Origin: Variovorax paradoxus
GTDB taxonomy: Bacteria > Pseudomonadota > Gammaproteobacteria > Burkholderiales > Burkholderiaceae_C
Direction: 5' to 3'
Length of the DNA: 64,000 nt
Assembly (NCBI RefSeq): GCF_024734665.1
Contig: NZ_CP102931.1
Coordinates: 6,136,001-6,200,000, forward strand
In this document: positions 18,148 to 27,900 of the stretch, one piece after another
How the letters are laid out: each line of letters starts with the position of its first letter
Position numbering within the stretch: the first letter of the stretch is position 1
The notes under the pieces: generated by a model
What the model was told of the DNA's origin: nothing
The model's input: only the letters and a program-made list of their open reading frames with translations
The model's database searches: none
Position numbers and translations under genes: made by a program

Positions 18148-20037
18148 ATGAACTGGAACTTCCGTGTCCTGCGCGGCCTGGCGCGCCTGACCTTCGCCCA
18201 GCAGCTGATCCTGCTGGCGATGGTGCCGGCAACGCTGGCCACGCTGGCGGCCATCACCGTGCTGACGCGGCAACACCTGGACAACCTCACCGAGCTGATG
18301 CGCGCCAATGCGCAGACGGTGGCGCTGCAGGTGGCCACGGTGGCGCAGGCGCCGCTGGCACGCATGGACCGCCGCGCGCTGGCGCGCACCGCCCAGTCGG
18401 GCACCTACCAGCCCAACGTGCAGCAAGTGCAGATCTGGACGGAAGACGGCGAGATCGTGGCCAACTCCGAAACCGTCGACCGCGCCCGCGGCGACGGCCT
18501 GCAGGTGGTGGTGCCCATCGTGGGCGACGACGGTCGCCACAACGGCCAGGTGATGGTCGAGATGAGCCTGGCCGCGGTGCAGAGCGCGCGCCGCTCGGTC
18601 TGGTTCAACGTGGGGCTGGTGCTGGTGATCAGCCTCGTCGGCGTGGGCCTGGCGGGCTGGTGGGCGGCGCGGCGCATCAGCGAGCCGATCCGCGCGCTCG
18701 GCAAGGCGGTCGACCGCCTCGGCGCTGGCGAGGACGCGAGCGTGGCCATCGAGGGCACGTCTGAAGTGCGCCACCTGCAGCACGGCTTCAACCAGGCCGC
18801 GCGCGCACTCGCGGAAAGCCATCGGCTGCTGCAAAGCCGCATCAACGAGGCCACAGCCGAGCTGGCCCGCAAGAACCAGCAGCTCGAAGTGGCGAGCCAG
18901 GCCAAGACCCGCCTGCTGGCCGCCGCCAGCCACGACCTGCGCCAGCCGCTGCATGCGCTCACGCTGTTCTCCGACGGGCTGGCCAACGGCGAGCACGACC
19001 CGGTGAAGCTGCAGCGCATCGGCCACATCCGCGAATGCGTCGATTCGCTCGACCGGCTGTTCTCGGAGCTGCTGAACCTGTCGCAGCTCGACGCGGGCGT
19101 GCTGCAGCCGCAGTGGATCGACTTTCCGCTCGACCGGCTGTTCGATGAAATCAGCCGCAACTTCCGCCCGGTGGCCGAGCAGCAGAGCCTGCGGCTGGTG
19201 GTGCGCAAGACCGACATGTGGGTGCGCTGCGACTACGTGATGCTGTCGCGCATCCTGAACAACCTGGTGTCGAACTCGCTGCGTCACACCATCGAGGGCG
19301 GCGTGCTGATCGGCGCGCGGCGACGCGGCAGGGGCGTGCGCATCGACGTGGTCGACACCGGCGTGGGCATTGCCGCGCAGCACCAGGCGCGGGTGTTCGA
19401 GGAGTTCTACCAGGTGGAGCCCACCGGCCGCCAGGCGGCGCGCGGCGCGCGCGGCATGGGGCTGGGCCTGGCCACGGTGCAGCGCCTGGCCGAGCTGCTC
19501 AACACGCGCGTCGAGCTGAGCTCGAAGCTGCACAAGGGCACCTGCGTGCGGGTGCTGGTGCGTTCGGCTCCGGCCGCACTGCCACCGCCGGCGGGGTCGC
19601 CTGCCGTTGCCGCCATCGAGGAAGAAGAAAGCCTGGCCAACGTGCGCATCCTCGTGATCGACGACGAGCGCACCATCCTCGAAGGCCTGACGGTGGTGCT
19701 CTCCAACTGGGGCGCCGAGGTGCTGCCCGCGCAGACCCGCGCCGAGGCGCTGGCGCTGGCCGACACCTGGGAGCAGCCGCCCGACGTGGTCATCAGCGAC
19801 CTGCTGCTGCAGGGCGGCGACAACGGGCTCGACGTGATCGCCGCGCTGGAGCGCCATCCGCGCGGCATCGGCGCCGGCACCGCGCGCCTGCTCGTCACCG
19901 GCGAGACCAAGCCCGACCGCCTGCGCGAAGTGGCGAGCGCGGGCATCACGGTGCTATACAAGCCGGTGTCGCCGCGCGTGCTGCGCCAGGCCATCCAGGC
20001 GCAAAGGGCCGTTGCGGCGCTGGCGGTAGGTGCGTAG
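18148..20037 (+). CDS. hybrid sensor histidine kinase/response regulator
   Basis: 629 residues. Membrane helices at about 18-40 and 152-172 bracket a periplasmic sensor domain of about 110 residues. HAMP follows (ARRISEPIRALG), a coiled coil, then HisKA with the phospho-acceptor His262 in AASHDLRQPLHAL, HATPase with NLVSNSLRH (N box), DTGVGI (G1), MGLGLATVQRL (G2), and a C-terminal receiver with IDDE, phospho-acceptor Asp551 (VVISDLLL) and the conserved Lys in YKPVSP. There is no DNA-binding output domain. Its partner regulator is not in the window. It is divergent from two PhnD-like binding proteins, which may bind its sensor domain. Confidence 0.92.
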   Translation: MNWNFRVLRGLARLTFAQQLILLAMVPATLATLAAITVLTRQHLDNLTELMRANAQTVALQVATVAQAPLARMDRRALARTAQSGTYQPNVQQVQIWTEDGEIVANSETVDRARGDGLQVVVPIVGDDGRHNGQVMVEMSLAAVQSARRSVWFNVGLVLVISLVGVGLAGWWAARRISEPIRALGKAVDRLGAGEDASVAIEGTSEVRHLQHGFNQAARALAESHRLLQSRINEATAELARKNQQLEVASQAKTRLLAAASHDLRQPLHALTLFSDGLANGEHDPVKLQRIGHIRECVDSLDRLFSELLNLSQLDAGVLQPQWIDFPLDRLFDEISRNFRPVAEQQSLRLVVRKTDMWVRCDYVMLSRILNNLVSNSLRHTIEGGVLIGARRRGRGVRIDVVDTGVGIAAQHQARVFEEFYQVEPTGRQAARGARGMGLGLATVQRLAELLNTRVELSSKLHKGTCVRVLVRSAPAALPPPAGSPAVAAIEEEESLANVRILVIDDERTILEGLTVVLSNWGAEVLPAQTRAEALALADTWEQPPDVVISDLLLQGGDNGLDVIAALERHPRGIGAGTARLLVTGETKPDRLREVASAGITVLYKPVSPRVLRQAIQAQRAVAALAVGA

Positions 20038-20038
20038 G

Positions 20039-20058
20039 TAGTCCATCGGACATAGGCC
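20039..20058 (+). promoter_or_regulatory. direct-repeat element upstream of the second sensor pair
   Basis: TAGTCC at 20039-20044 and TAGGCC at 20053-20058, 8 nt apart. GGACATAGGCC (20048-20058) recurs as GGACATAAGCC at 20111-20121. Both copies lie in the 155-bp gap between the first kinase and the binding-protein gene. The TAG[TG/A]CC pair has the same layout as the elements before tssK and before the CHAT gene. Confidence 0.3.
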
Positions 20059-20192
20059 GTGCGGCTGCTGCCGTGTGGAATCCGTCACACGAGCAGGCCC
20101 CCGCCGACAGGGACATAAGCCCTCCGCCTTATCGCGCCAAGCCGGGTCCGTCCTTACATTGGACTATCGCCCCCTCGCTGCGGAAGCAGTCC

Positions 20193-21251
20193 ATGTTTGT
20201 TGCCGTGAATTCCTTTCTCTCGCCCTTCCCCGGAAGGTTGCGCCGCGCCGTGCTGGCCGTGGGCTTCGTGTGGGCCGGTACCGCCTCGTTCGCTGCTCCG
20301 GCCTCGGCCTCCAGCCTCACGGTGCTGATGGGCGACGATGCCGCGGCGTCTTCCGAGTTCGTGCAGCAGCTGCGCGCGGACCAGGAGCCCGGCGGCAAGT
20401 TCGAGCTGGTGCGGCTCACGCCGGCTGGCACCGATCCGCAACCGCCCACGGAGGCAACAGACACCGAGCGCGCCGCGAACGCCGGCGTGCGCACGCGCAG
20501 CCTGCGCACCGCCTCCGATGCGCCCCTCACCATGGCCGTGGGCCCTGCCGCCGCGCGCGCCGCCGTCGAGCGGCCGGGCCAGGAGCCGCTGGTGCTGGCG
20601 ATGCTGAGCCGGCTCGAATACGAAACCCTGAAGGCCAGCAGCCCCGCCCTGCGACGCGGCGACCGGCGCGTGGGCGTGCTGCTGCGCGACCCGGCCATGG
20701 CCGACCAGCTTGCGCTGATCACCGCCGTGCTGCCGCAAAAGCACCGCATCGGCGTGGTCGCCACGCCCGAGTCGGAGCCGCTGGTGCGCGAGCTGCAACG
20801 CGCGGCGCAGGGCGCAAACCCGCCCTGGGACCTGCGCGTGGAATACGCGCCCGACGCCAAGTCGCTGGCCAACGCCCTGCGCCAGGTGGTGCCGCTGAGC
20901 GACGCGCTGATGGTGCTGCCCGACCTGATCGGCGACAGCCAGGCGGCCACGCTCTCGGTGCTGCGCGCCGGCGCGAGCGCGGGCCTGCCGGTGTTCGGCG
21001 CAAGCGAAGGACTGGTGCGCTCGGGCGGCCTGGCCGCGGCGGTATCGACGCCGTCGCAACTCGCGCAGCAGGCCCGGCTGCTCGGCCAGAAAGTGGCGAG
21101 CGCGGGCACGGGCAGCAGCAACAGCAATGCGCCGCTGGTGGAAGCGGCAACGCCCGCCACCGTGCGCGTCAACGCCACCGTGGCACGCGGACTCGGCCTG
21201 CGCATGCCGGAGGAACGGGAACTGACCGACCGGCTCGCAGCCCCGCGATGA
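20193..21251 (+). CDS. ABC-type substrate-binding (TrpX/ABC_sub_bind-like) periplasmic protein
   Basis: 352 residues starting MFVAVNSF, with signal peptide (AVLAVGFVWAGTASFA). The body has the Rossmann-like halves of the ABC_sub_bind family: TVLMGDDAA, PLVLAMLSRLEYE, RIGVVATPESEPLV, DALMVLPDLIG, GLPVFGASEGLV, and the typical end VNATVARGLGLRMPEE. No transporter genes are nearby. The stop overlaps the next kinase start as ATGA, so the two are translationally coupled, which argues for a sensory partnership with that kinase. Confidence 0.75.
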   Translation: MFVAVNSFLSPFPGRLRRAVLAVGFVWAGTASFAAPASASSLTVLMGDDAAASSEFVQQLRADQEPGGKFELVRLTPAGTDPQPPTEATDTERAANAGVRTRSLRTASDAPLTMAVGPAAARAAVERPGQEPLVLAMLSRLEYETLKASSPALRRGDRRVGVLLRDPAMADQLALITAVLPQKHRIGVVATPESEPLVRELQRAAQGANPPWDLRVEYAPDAKSLANALRQVVPLSDALMVLPDLIGDSQAATLSVLRAGASAGLPVFGASEGLVRSGGLAAAVSTPSQLAQQARLLGQKVASAGTGSSNSNAPLVEAATPATVRVNATVARGLGLRMPEERELTDRLAAPR

Positions 21252-23227
21252 GCACCGCACCGCCCTCTCAAGGCCCGCCGGGAACAAACGGGGCCGGTGC
21301 GCCCATGCCCACGCCGACACCACCGCCCCCCCAGTCTCCCCACACGCTGGTCGTGCGCGGCAACCTGCAGCGCGATTTGTTCCGCCTCGGCGTGGTGCCG
21401 TGTGCGGCGGTGGCGCTGGCGCTCACCGGCTGGTTCACGCACAACCGGCTGCAGACCCTCGAAGCCGCATTCGACGCCGAAGGCCAGGCCGTGGCGCGGC
21501 AGGTGGCGGCCATGTCCGATCTGAGCCTCTACGCCGGCGACCTGCCTGCACTGCAGAACGTGGCCAATGCCGCACTGCGCGGCGGCCAGGTGACGCGCGT
21601 GGAGATCAGCAACAGCGCGGGCGTGTACGTCACGGCCGGGCCCAAGACACCGCCGCTGGCGCAGTTGCGCATATTCACCTCGCCGGTCACGCTGCGCGAG
21701 GCCTCGCGCGCGAGCGCCTTCGCACCCGCCGGCTCCACCGCTGCGGGCGACACGCCCATCGGCCTGGTGCAGACCTTCCGCGACACCACCGCCTACACGC
21801 GCGAGCGCAGCCGCTCGCTCTTCGCGGGCATCGGCATTGCGCTGGTGGCGCTGGTGGCGGCCTGGGCCTCGGTGCGCCACATGGCGCGCACGGTGGCGCG
21901 GCCGCTGCGGCGCGTGTCGCGCACGGTGGCGGCGCTGGAGTCGGGCCATTTCGAGGTGCGCTGCGACGTGGTCGAGGGCGGCACGCGCGGTACGCACGAA
22001 CTCGCGGTGCTCGCGCACGACATCGACCGCCTCGCCGAGCGACTGCAGCGCAACCGACAGGTCAGCGAGGAGCGCGTGCGCGAGGCCACCGCCGTCGCAT
22101 TGCAGCGCATGGCCGAGGCCGAGCAGGCAGCACTGTCGCGCGCGCGATTTCTGGCGGCCGCGAGCCACGACCTGCGCCAGCCTCTGCATGCCATGGGCCT
22201 GTTCATCGACGGCCTGCTGCCGGGCGCCTCGCCCACGCAGCGCCCGGCCGTGCTGCGGCTGCAGGAGAGCACCGAGTTCATGGGCGTGCTGCTCGACGAC
22301 CTGCTCGAGATCTCGCGGCTCGATGCGCAGGTGCTGACGCCGGCGATTGCCAAGGTGCCCCTCGCCGCGCTGTTCGACCAGCTCGATGCGCAGCACGCCG
22401 CCACCGCCGTCGAGGCCCGCGTGCGGCTGCGCTGGAGCGACCGCGGCCTGGCCGTGCGCACCGACGCGGCGATGCTGCGGCGCATCGTCGGCAACCTGGT
22501 GAGCAACGCGCTGCGCCATGCGCCCGAGGGCGGCACGGTGCTGGTGGCCGCACGGCGCAGTCCGGCCGGCGTGCGCATCGAGGTGCGCGACAACGGCGTG
22601 GGCATCGCGCCAATCCACCAGGGCCGCATCTTCGAAGAGTTCTACCAGGTGGCCAACACCGAGCGCGACCGGCGCCGCGGCTTCGGGCTGGGGCTGGCCA
22701 TCTGTGCGCGCATTGCCGCGCTGCTGGGAACCCGCATCACCGTGCGATCGGCGCTGCAGGCGGGCAGCACTTTCAGCTTCACGCTGCCCGAGGCGCGCCT
22801 GGCGGACATCACGCCACCCGAGCCGCCGCCGCTCGCCGTCGCGCCCCTGGCCGGCCTGCGCTGCCTGGTGGTGGACGATGACCCCGCCATCCTCGACGGC
22901 AGCCGCGCGCTGCTGGAGCAATGGGGCTGCCAGGTCGAATGCGTGACCAGCGGCTCCGAGGCCATCGCGCGGCTGGGCACCGGCGACATCCACTACGACG
23001 CCGTGCTGTGCGACCTGCAACTGGCGGGCGAAGGCGACGGCGTGGACGTGATCGACGCCGCCAAGCGCCTGCAGCCCGATGCGCTGGCGGTGCTGGTGTC
23101 GGGCGCCACCGGGCCGGAGGTGCTGCAGCGGCTGCGCCATGGCGGGGTGATGCTGCTGACCAAGCCGGTTGCGCCGGCGAAGCTGCGGGCGTTGCTCACC
23201 ACGCGGCGGCACGTGCACATCGCCTGA
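21248..23227 (+). CDS. hybrid sensor histidine kinase/response regulator
   Basis: 659 residues. A proline-rich N-terminus precedes a membrane helix at about 46-63, a periplasmic domain of about 120 residues, a second helix at about 190-207, HAMP, HisKA with His307 in AASHDLRQPLHAM, HATPase motifs NLVSNALRH, DNGVGI and FGLGLAICARI, and a receiver with DDDPAI, Asp589 (VLCDLQL) and Lys in TKPVAP. The catalytic and receiver domains align well with the first kinase, and the pair probably arose by duplication. No output domain. The sensor halves differ, which suggests separate input signals meeting a common downstream regulator encoded elsewhere. Confidence 0.92.
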   Translation: MSTAPPSQGPPGTNGAGAPMPTPTPPPPQSPHTLVVRGNLQRDLFRLGVVPCAAVALALTGWFTHNRLQTLEAAFDAEGQAVARQVAAMSDLSLYAGDLPALQNVANAALRGGQVTRVEISNSAGVYVTAGPKTPPLAQLRIFTSPVTLREASRASAFAPAGSTAAGDTPIGLVQTFRDTTAYTRERSRSLFAGIGIALVALVAAWASVRHMARTVARPLRRVSRTVAALESGHFEVRCDVVEGGTRGTHELAVLAHDIDRLAERLQRNRQVSEERVREATAVALQRMAEAEQAALSRARFLAAASHDLRQPLHAMGLFIDGLLPGASPTQRPAVLRLQESTEFMGVLLDDLLEISRLDAQVLTPAIAKVPLAALFDQLDAQHAATAVEARVRLRWSDRGLAVRTDAAMLRRIVGNLVSNALRHAPEGGTVLVAARRSPAGVRIEVRDNGVGIAPIHQGRIFEEFYQVANTERDRRRGFGLGLAICARIAALLGTRITVRSALQAGSTFSFTLPEARLADITPPEPPPLAVAPLAGLRCLVVDDDPAILDGSRALLEQWGCQVECVTSGSEAIARLGTGDIHYDAVLCDLQLAGEGDGVDVIDAAKRLQPDALAVLVSGATGPEVLQRLRHGGVMLLTKPVAPAKLRALLTTRRHVHIA

Positions 23228-23250
23228 CCCCCGGCGCTTTCTTTCTGTGT

Positions 23251-24216
23251 CTACGCCCGCGAGAACTGCCGGCGATACACCGTCGGCGACACCTTGAACG
23301 CCGACATGAAATGCTTGCGCAACGACACCGCCGAGCCGAAGCCGGCACCGGTCGCCACGCGCTCGACTGGGTGATCGGTGGTTTCCAGCAGCCGCTGCGC
23401 CAGCGCAAGGCGCTGGTTCTGCACCCATTGGCCGACGGTGGTACCGGTGGATTCGCGAAAGCGCCGCGTGAAGTTGCGCCGGCTCATCAGCGCGCGCCGC
23501 GCCAGGTCGTCGAGTTCGTGCGGCGTGTCGAGGTGCCCGCCCAGCCACTCCAGCAGCGGCGCGAGGCGGTCGCGCTCGGCTGTTGCAGGCACGGGCTGCT
23601 CGATGTACTGCGCCTGCCCGCCCTGCCGGTGCGGCGCGACCACCATGCGCCGCGCGGCGCGGTTGGCCGTCTCGGCGCCGTAGCGCACGCGCAGCAGGTG
23701 CAGGCAGCAGTCGATGCCCGCGGCCGTGCCGGCGGAGGTGAGCACGCTGCCGTCGTCCACGTACAGCACCTCGGGCTGCAGCTGCACCTTCGGATATTGC
23801 TTGGCGAAAGCGGGGGCCAGCTTCCAGTGCGTGGTGGCGGGCCGGCCGTCGAGCAGCCCCGCCTCGGCCAGCACGAATGCGCCAAGGCACAGGCCGACCA
23901 CGGTGGCGCCGCGCCGGTGCGCGGCCTGCAGCGCGCGGATCAGCTCGGGCGGCGCCGCGCTGCCGTCGTCGCGCCATGAAGGCACCACCACGATCTGCGC
24001 CCGGCGTATCGCCTCGAGCCCGTGCGGCACCACGAGCGTGAAGCCCGCGTTGGTCTGCAGCGCTCCGGGCTCCGGCGCGCACACCCGCATGCGAAAGCGC
24101 GGCGCGCCGGTCTCCGTGCGGTCTTCACCGAAGACCATGCAGGGCACGGACAGGTGGAAGGGGCTGATGCCGTCGAAGGCGACGACGGCGATGGTTTCGA
24201 TGGCCGGATTGCGCAT
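23251..24216 (-). CDS. GlxA-family transcriptional regulator (DJ-1/PfpI domain plus AraC HTH)
   Basis: 321 residues. Residues 1-190 form a class-I glutamine-amidotransferase-like/DJ-1 domain with Cys110 at the nucleophile elbow (VVGLCLGAF); in this family the domain usually senses a ligand and is not catalytic. Residues about 220-318 are an AraC HTH (LDDLARRALMSRRNFTRRF, VERVATGAGFGSAVSLRKHFM, VSPTVYRRQF). It is divergent from the isochorismatase-like gene with 100 bp between them, the usual layout for a regulator and its target. Convergent with the kinase gene, 23 bp away. Confidence 0.92.
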   Translation of the reverse strand: MRNPAIETIAVVAFDGISPFHLSVPCMVFGEDRTETGAPRFRMRVCAPEPGALQTNAGFTLVVPHGLEAIRRAQIVVVPSWRDDGSAAPPELIRALQAAHRRGATVVGLCLGAFVLAEAGLLDGRPATTHWKLAPAFAKQYPKVQLQPEVLYVDDGSVLTSAGTAAGIDCCLHLLRVRYGAETANRAARRMVVAPHRQGGQAQYIEQPVPATAERDRLAPLLEWLGGHLDTPHELDDLARRALMSRRNFTRRFRESTGTTVGQWVQNQRLALAQRLLETTDHPVERVATGAGFGSAVSLRKHFMSAFKVSPTVYRRQFSRA

Positions 24217-24316
24217 GGCCCGATCTTATCGATGAATGGCTTTCGGGCCACTGTCGTCAAACGGTGCAAAGGCGAAGAATCAGGCCATCCGAACAACCAG
24301 AGAGAAGGAGCATTTC
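24217..24316. promoter_or_regulatory. divergent promoter region, GlxA-type regulator / isochorismatase-like gene
   Basis: 100 bp between the two start codons. The plus-strand gene has GAAGGAG at 24304-24310 before its ATG at 24317. I see no clear -35/-10 pair by eye. The layout implies that the regulator's operator is here. Confidence 0.4.
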
Positions 24317-24952
24317 ATGAGCAACACCACAACCCCACGCCGCGCCCTCGTCGTGATCGACGTGCAGAACGAATACTTCGAAGGCGGCGGCCTGCCGATC
24401 GAGTTCCCGCCCATCGAAGGCACGCTGCCCAACGTGACGAAGGCCATGGACGCCGCCCGCGCCGCCGGCACGCCCGTTGTCGTGGTGCGTCACCATGCCC
24501 CCAAGGGCGCGCCAGTGTTCCAGGCCGACACGCACAACGGCCAGCTGCACCCCGAGATCGCAAAGCGCCCGCACGACCATCTCATCACCAAGAGCTTTCC
24601 GAGCGTGTTCACCGGCACCGACTTCGCCGACTGGCTCGCGCGCCACGAGATCGACACGCTGAGCGTGGCCGGCTACATGACGCAGAACTGCGACGCTTCC
24701 ACCGTGTTCGAGGCCATGCACCGTGGGCTGAACGTGGAGTTTCTGGCCGACGCCAGCGGCGCGCTGCCGTACGAGAACGCGGCGGGCAAGGTCACGGCGG
24801 AAGAAATCCATCGCGTCTTCAGCGTTGTCTTCCACAGCAACTTCGCGGCCGTGACTTCGACCGACGCGTGGATCTCGGCGATGCGCGAGGGCCAGGTCAT
24901 CCCGAAGGACAACGTCGTGATGTCCAACCGCCGAGCACGCGGCGTCGCCTGA
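24317..24952 (+). CDS. isochorismatase-family cysteine hydrolase
   Basis: 211 residues starting MSNTTTPRRALVVIDVQNEY; the start is set by GAAGGAG 6 nt upstream. The catalytic triad of the family is present: Asp15 (VIDVQNEY), Lys92 (ITKSFPSVF) and Cys125 (GYMTQNCDAS). Members hydrolyse isochorismate, nicotinamide, biuret or other amides; the sequence does not decide the substrate. The divergent GlxA-type regulator suggests induction by a small amide or amine. It ends 16 bp from the convergent tpsA stop. Confidence 0.88.
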   Translation: MSNTTTPRRALVVIDVQNEYFEGGGLPIEFPPIEGTLPNVTKAMDAARAAGTPVVVVRHHAPKGAPVFQADTHNGQLHPEIAKRPHDHLITKSFPSVFTGTDFADWLARHEIDTLSVAGYMTQNCDASTVFEAMHRGLNVEFLADASGALPYENAAGKVTAEEIHRVFSVVFHSNFAAVTSTDAWISAMREGQVIPKDNVVMSNRRARGVA

Positions 24953-24968
24953 ACCGGACGCGGATCAG

Positions 24969-27900
24969 TCAGAAGTCTGCGCAGCCGTTGCGCTTTTCGG
25001 TGTCCACGCAACTCGACAGGTTGGGCCGCGAGCGCACGCGCGACCATTCGCGCGCCAGCACGTCGCTGCCCTGCGTTGCGCGGTCGCCTTCCAGCGGCCC
25101 GGTGGCGAAGCAGATCGGCGGCGGGCCGATGTTGCGGTCGTACACCCAGGTGGCGGGCAGGTCGCGCAACACGTCGGGGCGCGGCAGGTTGGGCAGCCCG
25201 CCGACGAACAGGGTGCCCGGCACCACGTTGACCGCATAGCCCTCGGCCGAGGTGAAGGTTCCGTTGATCGGGTACGCGCCCTGCGGGCTGGCCTGCAGCG
25301 CCGGCGAGAACAGGAAGCCGGCGAAGCCCGCACCCGTGTCGCCCAGGATGAGCCCGCCGATGCCGTAGCTGAACAGCGGGTTCGGATAGCCGAAGGGCCG
25401 GCTCGCGTTGGCGATGATCACCGTCGCCACCGGCTGCTGCGCGTAGATGAAGTGGTTGGCGCCCGCGGGAATGCTCACCGCGCACAGGCCCGAGTACGCG
25501 CAGTGGTACAGGTTGGGGTACAGCCCCGAGCCCGCCAGGCCGCCGCGCGTCTCGCCCACCCAGGTGTCGGCCCACACGCGCCACGGCGCGCCGGCGATGG
25601 TGTAGCCGCCGGTGTTCTGGAAGCGCGAGGCCGCCACGAGATCGGTGCCGCTCGTGCTGCTCACGTTGGCGCCCAGCAGCAGGTCGCCGCTGAGCGTGCG
25701 CACGAACACGGTGTCGGCCGCCATCGAGGTGGCCGACACGACCTGCGGCGCATTGCCGGCGGCGTCGTAGCCGGCGACGCTCACCGAGCCCAGCTTCACC
25801 GTGTCGACATCGACATACCGGAAGGCGCCGGCCGCGCCGCCGCCCACGGTGTCGGCGCTGACGTTGTTCGCCGCCTGGTCGAGCAGCACGCTGCCGCCGG
25901 TGGAGCGCGCCAGCAGCGTGCCGGCGGTGATCGGCGCGGCGGCTGTCTGCGTGATGTTGCCGCCCGAGATCAGCCCGATCTTCGACGCCGTGAGCGCGCC
26001 GCCGAGCTGGATGTTGCCGCCATCGCCGTTCTGCAGCGTCAGCGCGTTGGGCACGCTCAGCGGCCCGACGACGTTGATGTCTGCCGCGTGCGCGTTGCTT
26101 CCGGCGACGATGGTGGGCGCGTCGAGCCGCGTGAACTCGTCGGCCGACACCGCAAAGCCGGTGGCCGCCGTGCCGCCGAGCGTGATCGGGTTGGCCGTGC
26201 GATCGACCGCGTTGCCTGCCGCGTCCACGCCTCCGGGGCGCAGGTTGAGCACATTGCCCGCGCGCACGTTTCCGCCCACGACCAGGGCATCGACGGTGCC
26301 GCTGTTGCTGGCTCGCAGCACCACGTTGTTGTTGCCGTTCACCTGCGCGCCTGCGGCGATGGTGACACCAGTGCCGTTGGCCTGCGACTCGCCCGCGATG
26401 TCGATGTTGCCCACGCCGAGCGTAGTGACCAGCGCTGTACCAGCCAGCAGCACGCCGCCCGAAGGCGCATCCAGCGGACCAGGCGTCACAAGGCCGCGAA
26501 TGCCGATGTTGCCGTCTACGCTGCGGACCACCGTCGCGCCGGTGATCTCGACGCTTTGCACGGACAACGGAGAAAGACTGTAGTTGTAGCTGGCGCCGAT
26601 ACCCACGATGTCGATGTCGCCGCTGGTGGTCAGTATCTGGCTTGCCGCCGTGCCGTTCTGAATGCGCACGCCATCGCCATGCTGACCGACGCCGGTGATC
26701 GAGACATCGCCGGTGCTGCTCTGGATGGTGACGCCCGTGAGGTCGACCGTGGGCACCGTGCTGAAGACGGTGGTCGGCAGGGTACGCCTGCCGCTCAGTT
26801 GCACGAAACCGCTCGGCCCGCCGTCGCCGCCCGCGATGGTGCGCGTGTCGATCTTCGTTCCGTTGAGCGACAGCGCCGAGTTGCTGTTCGCACCGGCATC
26901 GGCGTTCATCGTCACATTGCCGCCGTTGGTATTGATCGTGCCGTTGAAGCTGATCGTTCCACCCTGCCCGCCCACGCCCGCGTTGAACACCACGTTGAGT
27001 GCGCCGTCAGCCGACTGGATGGTGTTGCTGTTGCCCGATCCGCTGATGTTGTGCGCGGCGTCGAGCTGGAAGGTCAGGGGCGCACCGCCGGTCGTGCGCT
27101 GGATCGCCGCCAGCGTGTCGAAGCTGATGTTGCCGTCGGTCGCCACACCGCCGGTACCGGTGGTGATGGTCACGCTGGTGCCCTTGTCGAGCGCGGCGTT
27201 GATGTCGCCGTCCTGCACCGTCGAATTCGCCATCGGCGCGAAGGGATCGCCCGTCAGGCTGCCGCTGGCCGTGCCATGGGCGATGATGACGTTGTAGGGG
27301 TCGATAGTCCACGTGCCGGCCGTGCCTACAGGCGCCGAGGCGTCCACGCGCACACCGGTCAGGTCGAAGTGCGGCGCCGAGGTCTCGATGTTGCCGCCGT
27401 TGCCGCCGGCACTGCCGCCGCGCGCCGACAGGCTGCCGTAGCCGCGCAGCGTGTCGCCCGCGATCACGTTCACCGTGCCGCCGTTGCCCGTGGCCGACTT
27501 CGCGTCGGCGCGCAGGCTGGCCTGGTCGCTGATGGCGATGGTGCTGGTGGCGCGCACGTCGATGGTGCCGGCCTGGCCCGCGCCGCCGGCGTCGATGGTG
27601 GTCACGTTGTCGAACGCGTCGGTCACCAGCACGTTGCGCCCGCTGAGGCTGACGGTGCCGCCCGCGCCGGTGCTGCTCGATACGTCGAGCACCGGCAGGA
27701 TGGTGATGCCCGACTCCAGGTCGCGCAGGTTCACGCGCCCCACGCGCACGTCGCCGCCGCGGCCGTCGATCGCGATGCGTCCGCCCTCGGCGCGCACGGT
27801 GCCGCCGGCTTCCATTCCGAGCACCACCGCCGATGCGTCGTTGCCGACGGTCGCGGCGCCGTTCGCCACGTCGAAGCCCTTGCCGCCCGCCGTGCCCGAG

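Noticed and set aside
15893..21251. A phosphonate ABC transporter operon
   Set aside because: Only binding proteins are present; no PhnC/PhnE-like ATPase or permease and no phosphonate catabolic genes.
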